Assembly (NCBI GenBank): GCA_015680635.1
Contig: JAABOA010000053.1
Span: 2,222-30,123, forward strand
Reading direction: 5' to 3'
Length of the DNA stretch: 27,902 nucleotides
Origin: Lunasporangiospora selenospora
Taxonomy: Eukaryota; Mortierellomycota; Mortierellomycetes; Mortierellales; Mortierellaceae
Shown piece by piece: positions 9,532 to 24,268 of the stretch (the stretch's first letter is position 1; each line of letters begins with the position of its first letter). A program made the position numbers and the translations under genes. Below the pieces are notes generated by a model. It was not told the DNA's origin. It did no database searches and saw only the letters and a program-made list of their open reading frames with translations.

Positions 9532-10651
9532 GAATGGGCGCAGATGCACAGGCGATTCAGTTCTCAGGACAAGAGCCGAAGGGATGGGCTGTGTCGATGG
9601 TATCCTTTGAGCAACAAAAGGTAAAGTGAATATACAATGAATGGATGGCCACTGAGACAGAATGATGCCGAAGGCCACTCTTCTCCTCTGGAGATCGCCG
9701 CGTATTTGTCGCTAGTATCGACTGCGTCCGCGTGCGTGTCCTGTTTCCGGATCCCGATCCGCTTGCCTTGGGGCAAAATGTCTCTCGAGGCCGTCCAGGT
9801 CTGCCCGTGGGGATGATGGATGAGTTGAATGTGAATGGATGAAATGAAGAGAGGAAGAGTGTTTGAAAAAAAGGGCCTTGCATCGACCACTGGAACGTGT
9901 CCTGTCCCACAAATGACCGTCCCTCTTTCACTCTCTCTCACGCACTCTCTCACGCACTCTCACCTGTTGGCGGCGATGCTCCGATCGTTCCAGGTGCACG
10001 GTTACCTCCGAGGAGAGAGAGTCTTTTGCACACAACCCATGGTCGTGGTCTTACTCGACCAATCCCTTTGTGCGAGTCTGCGCCCTGACCTAGTTAAGCA
10101 CCATTGTTAACCGAGCGAGTATTATCATTTACTCACACCTTGAAGATTATCCAGTTACCAAGTTTCTTGGTCCCAGTCGCCAAGAGCCAGGTACTAATAG
10201 TCGTCCTTGTTTTGAGCCCACCGCACCAAGTTATTGTCACCCCATCCTTTTCAATTGCTACGCTGCCATTGTACTCTTTTCCATTGGGAGATTGTGAGAT
10301 ATAAAGTTATCGTTCTCCTCACGAGTTCCCCTTGCTGCAGCTTGCCGTGTGGTCAGATCGCCACTCCGCAGCGCAAGCTGTTGAGGGGAACAGCTGCACG
10401 AATCAAAAAGGATAATCCAGAGCCTGAGAAGCCTCTTGCCAATTCTCTCTGTGTTTCTTTCCAATCGAGGCGCTTGTATGAGTCCAGGCCATTAATTTCT
10501 CTGAAAAAAAAATAATTGCTCGGCACCATAGGTGCTTTAAAGAATTATGACAAGTAGCGGTAGATTTCTTTAGTAAATTGTGTAATATGCATATATTCCC
10601 AAACCCCTATCCGGCGATGATCACAGGTATTCGACGGATGAGATGCCCGTC

Positions 10652-10655
<4 letters not shown>
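9532..10655. other. Intergenic region between CDS1 and the calpain gene
   Basis: About 1.1 kb without a gene I can support. It includes a 12-nt tandem repeat (TCTCTCACGCAC, two and a half copies, 9934-9963). The frames here lack domains, signal peptides or consistent splice structure. The right part should contain the CDS1 3' UTR and the left part the calpain promoter. No tRNA or snRNA signature was seen. Confidence 0.6.

Positions 10656-10691
<36 letters not shown>
10656..10691. repeat. (CT)n microsatellite just after the CDS1 stop codon
   Basis: Pure TC/CT dinucleotide run of about 18 units beginning 12 nt beyond the CDS1 stop (10703), so it would be a GA tract at the start of the CDS1 3' UTR. 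Confidence 0.9.
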
Positions 10692-10694
<3 letters not shown>

Positions 10695-10702
10695 GCTCCC
10701 CC

Positions 10703-13189
10703 TTATGATACCCAGGCTTCCTTGGGGGGCATAATGACACAGCTCTCTTCGTCCAATAGACCCTGACCGATCAAGTATTGCCGCAGGTGGTCAAACAACT
10801 CCATCTGTTCCGAGCCCTTGAGCTTGATGGCATGCTGGAGAACAATTCCCACAGTCACTGCTGAGGTCTTGATGAAACTCTGATAATAAAGGTAAGAGAA
10901 AAAGCCCATCAAGAACTGGCAGTCCATACGATCCGTGATGCCTCCATGTCCTGGAATCGACTGCCCAAAGTCCTTGATCTTGAACGCACGCTTGAATCCA
11001 GAGGCGAAAAAGCCGCCAAAGGGAGCAATAAGACTGGCAAAGCAGGCCATGATGATTGCATGCCACTGAAGAGGCGCAATCATCACAAAGTTACTGCGAA
11101 GTCCCAAGTGACGGAGCAAACTAACCATCCATGGCTTCAAGTAATACTTCACGGAAATAAACACTGGGTTAGGTTCACAGGTCAGTCCACTAAAGGCAGT
11201 TGAGCGCAAGTCCTTGACAGGGCAAATCATGTATGGATATCTCATGAAGAGTGTTGCAAACTGTCATCCAAAAAAGAATGGTAGTCAAATGTTAGGAAAA
11301 AAAGAATCACAAAGCCGGGGATATGTTTGAATGGACAATGAAAGAGACGGCAAGCGTTCCGCTCACTTACTAGCACGCCAAAGACAATCGTCATAATCCA
11401 GCCTCCAACAAATCCTTCAACCGTCTTCTTGGGCGAGAGCTTGATAAGAGGTGTCTTTCCCCAGAAGAAACCAAAGATATAGGCCCAGATGTCGTTTGCG
11501 ATCACGAGCGAAACTGGAAGGAAGAACCAAATCAAGCCCTCAAAGATGTTGTTGATGATGAAGTGACTCTGGCAAACGACCAGCAACAATGTCATGTGAG
11601 TCCATGCAAACTGAGAGAACTGGAAACGATAGTGTCCCTTTTTCAAGTTGGCCACAAAAAACACAAAGCCTATGTCAGGAAGAATACATTCTCATTAGAT
11701 AAATGCCATTGGGGAAATACATCATTCGATTCAGGAAAGATACGATCCAAGAACACAACAAAAGCATACCAATAACATAGAGTGTAAAGGAAATGAAACG
11801 GTGGTGTGTCGCAAATGGAATTAGGAATGCATCCACGAACACTACGTGTTGAAAGTAATGAATCAAACTCTCTCCATAGAAAAAGTAGTTTGTGCTGAAC
11901 AAGAAGTACCTATAAATATGGACCATCGGAATCGCGCAAAACGGAGAGATGGGTCGGATTAATATTTGAACTTCAACCTAGAGTCAGTCCATGATACGGA
12001 TCGTAGATCAGTTCTCCAGAATTCTTTACCAATTCATGGTCCGGAACCAAGGCAACTTTTTCTCTCTGCTCGGTACGTTTGCGAGGTAGATGACTTCTTT
12101 GTAGACCAAGCCCTGAACAACAACAACCAAGAGAATCACAAAGAGCGGACCCGCTGCTACACAGGCAAAAAAGCCTCCGATCATAATAAGAGTCCATAGA
12201 GTTCGGACAGACCAATTTGCCCATTTTGCGCTCGCGGACTGGTCTGCCAACAACACTACTGACTAGGGAAGAAAATAATAGAGTAGAGTAGAATAGAAAA
12301 CAAAGAGGTCAGATAAGAGAAGGATGGTTACTCAAAGGATCTCTTTGCACTGTCTCGTCTTGTCCAGAATGCCTTTGGCATGCTTCGTATCAGAGCACTG
12401 GCTCTTTTAGAGACAAGGCATACGTTGGAGCTGGTGCTACCTCCATGCTTCCATGTCACTGTAGGAAATCCGATGGGTTTACTGGACTTTCCGTCCTTGA
12501 CTAGCAGTGGAATCGTCCTTTGGTGTTCAGGGCGGATGGCTGCCCAATGGATGGGGTGGGTGAGTGTCGGCGCTTGGCGTGACTTTGGTGGAGTCGAGAT
12601 CCTGAGCTCTTGACTGGTTGGTGAAGAGGCAGTATGCGTACAGCTCCCTTGCTCCTGTGCGTTTTCATGTGCATTTATCCTGTGATCACGCGAAACAGGA
12701 GTGAGCGGTTGGCGGGATGATCCATGTGCAACACTCCACCCACTGCTACTCACTCCCCCTTCCTCCACTCCTTCCTGTCCCCCAGAGTCGGTTGTATTTC
12801 CCGCCAATTTAAGCTGTAAAGAGCGATTGGGGCACTCAATTACAGCGGCATCCATACAAAGCTGACATCAATCCTGAAAACGCATGGGCCACATGAACAG
12901 TCCGCCCCATATTTGTAAGAATTCTTCCAGAGTTAGATCCTGACAACCACAATCGATCATTGGGGTCTGTGATTACCTCCTTGGAAGCGGGTGTTGCTCC
13001 AGTGCCATCAAGAGGTCCACTCGTGGATTCCTTGTCTTTCTGATGATGCTTTCCATTTGTGGCTGTAGATGCTGGTAATGCTACAGGCTGTTCGGGTGTA
13101 ATGACGTTATTATTATTGTTGCTGGTGTTGCTAGCACTGCTAGAACTCGTTGGCGGTGACCGCTTGGGTGATTTTGCTTTAGTCATCAT
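10703..13189 (-). CDS. CDS1: Phosphatidate cytidylyltransferase (CDP-DAG synthase)
   Basis: Makes CDP-diacylglycerol from phosphatidic acid and CTP in the ER for PI, PS and cardiolipin synthesis. Exons 13189-12977, 12262-12030, 11909-11770, 11669-11371 and 11260-10703 join to 480 residues. The N-terminus is Ser/Pro/Asn-rich and cytosolic. Multiple membrane helices follow, with conserved stretches RTMNWYFLFSTNYFFYGES, FATHHRFISF and LSPKKTVEGFVGG. The CDP-alcohol cytidylyltransferase signature KIKDFGQSIPGHGGITDRMD contains the metal-binding Asp pair. The first of the two adjacent ATGs is used; starting at the second removes one residue. The junction after exon 1 (GAG/GTAATC) is the least certain: the following intron is 714 nt, but a 60-nt phase-0 exon candidate at 12754-12813 would split it and give 500 residues. 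The catalytic part is certain. Confidence 0.92.
12754..12813 (-). other. Candidate in-frame cassette exon of CDS1
   Basis: Preceded by a good acceptor (GCTCTTTACAG) and followed by GTGAGT. It is exactly 60 nt, in phase 0 on both sides, and open (LKLAGNTTDSGGQEGVEEGG). It fits between CDS1 exons 1 and 2 without changing frame. It could be constitutive, alternative or unused. Confidence 0.45.
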
Positions 13190-13280
13190 GCACTATTGTT
13201 GACAGACTGTCGGGCAGGCGGTAATGGTGGGGATGAGAGACGGGAAAGGAGGAGATGGTGAGAAGAGATAGTTGGAGGAA

Positions 13281-13337
13281 AGAATGAGAGAATGAGAGAG
13301 AGAGAGAGAGAGAGAGGAAAGAGAGGAAAGAGAAGGG
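13281..13337. repeat. GA-rich microsatellite upstream of CDS1
   Basis: A pure GA run (13295-13316) with GAATGAGA and GAGAGGAAA flanks, 92-148 nt upstream of the CDS1 ATG at 13189. It reads CT on the sense strand. Confidence 0.85.
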
Positions 13338-14434
13338 ACCGGGATAAAAGGAAAACGCGGAGCCCGGAACTTGTAATGCACTTTCTCTTCTCCAACCAGA
13401 CTTCTCGAGTGTTCGCTGTAGACTTGGGTCTTCTTGCCTTGCAACAGTGCAGGAAGGAAAGCCGTCACAGTCCTGGATTTAAAAAAACCCCATGATGGTC
13501 AGAGTAAGTGCCCCTTGTGTTTATTGCCAAAGCAAGGCCGCGTCTAAGAACGACTAATAAAGAGGTTAATCGAAGCTATGATGTTACCATAGACTCGACA
13601 TGGGAGTCGAGCAAGTAAAGTCGCTTTGGCACCTTATGATAACAGAGCCATCCCGTCCAGATTACTTGAACAAGAAGAGTGCTTTTGTATCAGATAGCCA
13701 CATTGAGTTGCTTGTTGGTCTAGAAACCTCTACAGCACGCCCCTCTCCACACACAAAAAGCAGGTTTTGCTTGCATCAAAATGGTTTGAAAATCTCATTG
13801 AGATGAACCAAGAGCCTGCCGACTTGACAATGTGCTCCTTCCATGGCTATAGCCAAGCCTTGTCTACGGTCCTTTAAAAATATCACAGTGATTCGCATTT
13901 TGGTCTTGGGGGAATAGACAGCAAGAGGCGTCCCGCTTTGACGGCATTTTGTTGCTATTACGACTGTGAGAATATTGGGCACACCAATACTACAGTTGTT
14001 CACCTTTGTCCATACTCGACCTCCATAATTCTACTGGGAAAAATTCACCTTTTCAATGTCAACGCATGCTTGAGGTCATTCTGCATCCTGGGCGTTGGGA
14101 GTAAGATAGACCTAAAGGTGCATATTTAATCTAGCTGAGAAGGGATTGGCCTACAAGCTTCTTCTCGACCTAAAGTGGAAAGGCTGGGAGCGAGCATTCT
14201 GCTCCCTATGATCTCTGCTCCAGGGATAAATGTGTGCGGTCAAATGATGCTACATTCTGGGTTGGAGAGAGGGCGTCAAAAAATACAGTGGATATAGTCG
14301 CAAGCTTACTGACTCTTAACTCTACAGTGGCATCATCTCTGCTTTATTCTTGTCTGTATTTTGGGAAAGAGAGTGAGGTGCGGCTTCAATGTTCTGTAAT
14401 GCCAAAAAATACGTGTTTAGGGATGAATATGCAA
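13338..14434. other. Intergenic region between PIF1 and CDS1
   Basis: About 1.1 kb with only short frames on either strand (the longest about 75 codons) and no recognisable protein or RNA gene. It should hold the PIF1 3' UTR on the right and the CDS1 promoter on the left. Confidence 0.6.
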
Positions 14435-17400
14435 TCACTCTAAAGTCTTTTCTGCCGCCCGCTTCAATGTTTTGTAAAATGCAACGACTTTTGGGTGGAC
14501 CATGACCTTTTCAGGATCAAAGTTGATTACTTGCAACCCTTCCAGAGATATCGCTCGCGAGAGTGCCACATAGGCTTGTCCTAGTTGGTATCCATTACGA
14601 TTCATAAAAGTTAAGAGAGTCAGTCCCTGTGAAGTTTGTACTTTAGCAAAGAGAGAGAGTGTGTGTGAGAGAGAGACAATGTTAAGCAACGCGCGCTTAC
14701 CTTTCTCAAAGACCTTGCCCAGGTCTACTCGTACACGTGGCAACGTCTGGCCTTGCGATTTATGAATGCTCAGGGACCATGCAAGGCATAAAGGGATCTG
14801 CGCTCTCCGACCCATCACCTTACCATCTGGCATCTCGATCGTCCACTCTTCCCTCCCAACTACCATCTCGCGTGAATGAGAACCATTCTCAGAATAGAAC
14901 CTCACTCTCGGCAAGAGCTCTCCAGGCATGTTCAACATCCTTCGTTCATCCTTGGTCCCTTGGAGATTGGTCGCTGGATCCCTTGTAAACTCAACAACAA
15001 CTCCAATACTACCATTGGCGAGTCCAAATTTGCCTCCATTTTGGTTCTTGAGAAGCATGACTTGGGAGTCAACCTTAAGTTCTAGTTTTGTTGGTGCAAT
15101 GCATTGGTTCTCCATCTTTTCCTTGAGAGGTCCACTATCCTCGGCTTCAAATGAAAGAATCTTGCCTTCCAGTTGAAACAGGAGCATATTGTTGGCCTCA
15201 TCAACTTGGCGGCGGAGTGGAAATCTATGTTGACGTATGGAATGTTGGTTAGAGCACGCTAGATGACCCCTCCCTCACTCTTTCTCGCTCCTGTAGATAT
15301 TCATTCAGTGGCTAATGAGGCAGAACTTACAGCTCTGTAGGTCGTATTCCGTCTTTGATCTCGAGGTTGCGATAAAGGTTTGAAAAGCACTCAACGGTCC
15401 AAGGTGACATTTTGCCGACCCTCAGCTCATTCAACATTTCAGCAAAGGCTAAAAATGGCCATTAATAAACAACTTTCTGGAAATGAACCACATACAAAAA
15501 AATAATCTCCCCGGTCTTACTTTGGTCCTTTTGTCGGAAAATCTGCTCCAGTTCAACCGTGTAATGAATCGTCTTGCTCCAAGACTCTGCCTCGAAACAA
15601 AACTTGGCTTCCTGTGTTCGACTCACAGGCGGAAGCTGGAAGAAATCTCCTGTCAAGACCACCTGGATCCCACCCCAAGGCTCCTCCTCGTTATTCCGCA
15701 CTTTTCGTGCCAGGGCCTCCAACTTGTCCAATAAATCGGCATCAATCATCGAAACTTCGTCAATAATCAAAGTCCTGGTCGATCTCCATCGCTTCTTGGA
15801 AGCCTTGTTACATATGACTTTGGTATAGAGCTCAGATAAGGGCGCCTGTCCTAGCCCTATCCCAGCAAAGGAATGCAAAGTACACCCTCTAATATTGCAG
15901 GCTGCAATCCCTGTCGACGCCGTCACCGCTATTTCTCGCTTCTCGAACGTGTCCATGTCGTCGTCCCAGTCGTCAGTGTCGCTGGTCGGTTTAAATCTCC
16001 TGCCATACCGAAGTCGGCGAATGAGCTCACGCAATAAAATGGATTTTCCTGTACCTGCAGATCCAGTGAAAAACACATTCTTCCGTTGATTGACCACCAA
16101 ATCAAGCACATGCATTTGCTCCGCCGAGAGGGACAACCCCTCCTCCGTCGTGCGCGATGGGTCAGCCGGTGGATCATCCGGTTGACCATACGATAGATCA
16201 TCCGGTGATTGAGTCCGCCAAGTTGACGGCTCTTCTTGATATGGAGGAGGTTGGTCTCCTACCGTATCGATCACCCAAAGGGGCATTTCATTCGGTTCCT
16301 TCTCTCCAACCTCGTCCTCGTTTGGTTGAGGGCTACCGGACGGTTCTATTTCTCTTGGCGTCATGTAGGTGGAAGTGTCATAGCTGACAGAGCGCCAAGT
16401 ACCAGACCCTGGAGACTGAGGTTGTTCACTGTCTCTTTGTACCAAATCAACGTCTGTCGATTCTCTCTCTACCTTTCCACTGTCAAATACGGCGCTGCTG
16501 AGAATAGGGTTCAGAGTGTTTTCAAAGGCTGTCTCAGGTCCCGTTACTGGCCGCTGTTCTTGGTAGTTGTTTTGTAGTGAAAGGTGTTGTATTGCTTGAT
16601 CACTTGTCCGAGGCTTTGGTCTGATCCTCCATACTGGTAGAGGTATCCGACTGAAAAACTTGGTGGTGGGTTTCGCTCTTGGAGGTGGACCGTACAACGC
16701 CGTTGTCCCGATGGCAGACGTGGGTTCAGGATTATTATTGTTGGTTTCTGCGATGCTTTGTTCTGCTGTGCCTGCGTGCGTAATAGACTTTGGAGGCGGA
16801 GATCCGTTGGTTTCATTTGATGGTGGTGCTGGTTCTTCAGAGTCACTTTCCAGTGCCACAGGGTTCTGAATAGACCCAGCTAAATTATCGTCTGGGCGGA
16901 GGAGTTTTTGTGACCCTGGCGATAGCTCCTGATCAGGCCCTGATTTGCGTTTTCCAAGAACACTGGGAACATCTTCGGCATCGCTATCTTCAATGGTGAT
17001 TACTTCATCTACAGCAAGTGTAATCTTGCCCTTGGTGTTTTGACGTTCGGACTCGGAGAGTGTCTGGTTTTCCTGTGGCAAGTCAAAGTCCGAATCGTAA
17101 ACAATCTCAACATCCGAATCCTTGTCCTGAGTCTGTTCAGAGTGTCTCTGGTTTCCTTGAGGCAAGTTAAAGTCCGAGTCATAGACAATCTCTATATCCG
17201 AGTCCCTATCCACACTCTGCTCTGGGAGTTTTTGGTTTCCTTGAGGCAAGTCAAAGTCCGAGTCATAGATAATCTCTATATCCGAGTCCTTGTCCAAGTT
17301 CTGCCCTTCCTCTAAAATATATGACATATCTAAAACAGATGTGTTCTCTTCGGCGTCAGATATTGTAGGTTCTGGCCTGGGGGTTTGCTGCCGTATAGGC

Positions 17401-18415
17401 TGCGATTTTTGCTCCCCTTGCTCTGATATTGGTTCCATAGTTGGTAGCCGTCTAGGCAATGTTGAAATTGAGACCAATCCCGAATCTTGACTATTCTTGC
17501 AGTCGGTCCCTATCCCACAATCCTCCATTGAATCTACAATATCTTGAGTATTTGGTAGACGTTGTGCTAGACTTGATGACGTTTTCTCACTCTCTTGGTT
17601 GCCCTGAAATGGTCCTGGCATTCCACAAATGGACAAATAGTAGTAATCGTCCCCAGACACCGTAACACGTTTGTAAAGGTCCTTAAATCGACAGTCTTCT
17701 TGACCGGGGACGCTATCTTGGGTGCGGCTTTCTTGCAGATTGGTACTAATGCTGAGGTGGGTATCATCTGAAGGATCTGCTTTGACTGATATTTAACAAG
17801 AGGCGAAGGGTATGAAAGAAAGTGAGGAAGTTAGAGTGGCTGCTCTAGTGGGAGAGTTTTCTCCGCAGACTCAGATATCCAACGGCGAATAGTAGTTGAT
17901 CGTACTGCTATTGTACTCAACTACTTACTATCTTTGATCGCGATTGTTGATGTGGACGCGTCAGTATTCTCTTCTTCACGGGTCGTCGATCCTGCTATGT
18001 CTTCATGTAGGTCGCTTTGTAGTTGGTCTTTTCTTGGGCTCAACGCTCTGGGCCAGATCCTTTTACATGTTGGAGGTGCTAGGGAAGGATTTTCTCCATT
18101 AGAATTGGTCTCTGTCGAGGAAGCATCCTCAGAGAAGAGATTCTTGTCTGTCATAATGGACATGTGAGGTCGCAATGGGCCTGATGTTTCGACAGTGAAT
18201 AGAGAGGCGAGCAAATGTTGTCGAGATGCAAGAATGGGGTTATCATTCGCTAAGGAGTACCCTGTGGTGGAGCATTGATCTCTCGATGACATCACTCGGG
18301 CCCCTTTCCGCTTCGCCAATTCCACATGGGTAAAAAAACAAAAAGAATCCACGTCTTTGGAGATGCATGATGTCCTTGTTCGCTCGCTCACTTCGAACTT
18401 TGTTGTTCTAGACAT
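14435..18415 (-). CDS. PIF1: PIF1-family ATP-dependent DNA helicase with SIM-repeat N-terminus
   Basis: A 5'-to-3' superfamily 1B helicase for G-quadruplexes, telomeres, Okazaki processing and mitochondrial DNA in the family. Exons 18415-17929, 17785-15521, 15448-15331, 15224-14701 and 14580-14435 give 1179 residues. About 700 N-terminal residues are acidic, Ser/Pro-rich and apparently disordered, with three 28-residue repeats (326-409). The helicase core is complete: Walker A GSAGTGKS (737-744), ASTGIAA, Walker B LIIDEVSMID (Asp838-Glu839), VVLTGDFFQLPP, FRQKDQ, SIHKSQGQTL and QAYVALSRA (1133-1141). An acidic insert (DTDDWDDDMDTF) follows Walker A. Two in-phase acceptors exist for exon 2 (17785 or 17776). 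The start at 18415 is the first ATG in an open exon; no clear mitochondrial presequence is visible. The protein is longer than yeast Pif1 (859 residues). Confidence 0.93.
17046..17297 (-). repeat. Three 84-bp coding repeats (28 residues each) with SIM cores
   Basis: Units at 17297-17214, 17213-17130 and 17129-17046 encode residues 326-353, 354-381 and 382-409 of PIF1. Each has the shape D-K/R-D-S-D-[I/V]-E-I-[I/V]-Y-D-S-D-F followed by LPQ-x-NQ. The nucleotide copies are similar but diverged. Confidence 0.92.
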
Positions 18416-18734
18416 ATTTCGCTGGGATAAAATCCCAAGTCACTTTCAATTCAATCAGAGGGTAGTATATGGGAGCCCTTTCATGAACAGACTATCTTGG
18501 TCGTTGATTGCTTGACAAAAGGAGTGGGTGGGTGCATATACATTGCTCAGATTAGCACATCCATACGAAGTGAGCGAACAGCTGAGACTAGACTTGATAT
18601 TCGCCAAACCACACTCTTTTGAGGAGTCTGTAGGCTTTTGTGTTACCCTCCGTGCGAAGCACTTTTTAATTTGGTTTGATTTGCAAGGATCAGACTACAA
18701 CCGTGTCTATTCATTCTTCTTTGTTGCTATCATT
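18416..18734. other. Short intergenic gap between SMC3 and PIF1
   Basis: About 320 bases between the SMC3 stop and the PIF1 start, both on the minus strand. It must hold the SMC3 3' end and the PIF1 promoter. No GA tract and no recognisable gene; a plus-strand frame crossing it (from 18528) runs into SMC3 and looks accidental. Confidence 0.6.
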
Positions 18735-23937
<5,203 letters not shown>

Positions 23938-24268
23938 GATGCATGGAATCTTTTCTCGACTAGAATGTCTTCCAACTCCTCCGAATTGACTATATAGAAC
24001 TAGTAGAATGACAAGAATGAAAAAGGGAGAGATCTGGACTAACGAATGAAATTATAAAACTTCGGTGGCGAACTGGGTTGCTGTTGCCACCAAAATATGA
24101 ATTTCCTATCTAATTGGAAAATAATAATTTTTGTTTTATATGGTTCACTCCCTTTTCGCTTCTCTTCACACTCAAAAGTTGTCATTTCTCATGTTTATGG
24201 GCAGAGTTTACAAAGTGGGGCAAACTTTTTGTTTGGCTATTTTAACTAATACAAAAAGAAGAATACAA
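23938..24268. other. AT-rich intergenic gap between ATG17 and SMC3
   Basis: About 330 bases containing the ATG17 3' region and the SMC3 promoter. It is clearly more AT-rich than the coding flanks (notably 24050-24260). No gene, no GA tract and no canonical AATAAA on the minus strand were found. Confidence 0.6.

Noticed and set aside
9557-9953. Overlapping minus-strand frames of about 125 codons upstream of the calpain gene
   Set aside because: They overlap each other in different frames, have no domain and sit in simple-sequence DNA. They are probably calpain promoter or leader.
12328-12855. 175-codon minus-strand frame as an independent gene
   Set aside because: It lies wholly within the first intron of CDS1 on the same strand and has no recognised domain. 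The CDS1 exons on both sides join in frame. Only its 60-nt segment is kept as a candidate exon.
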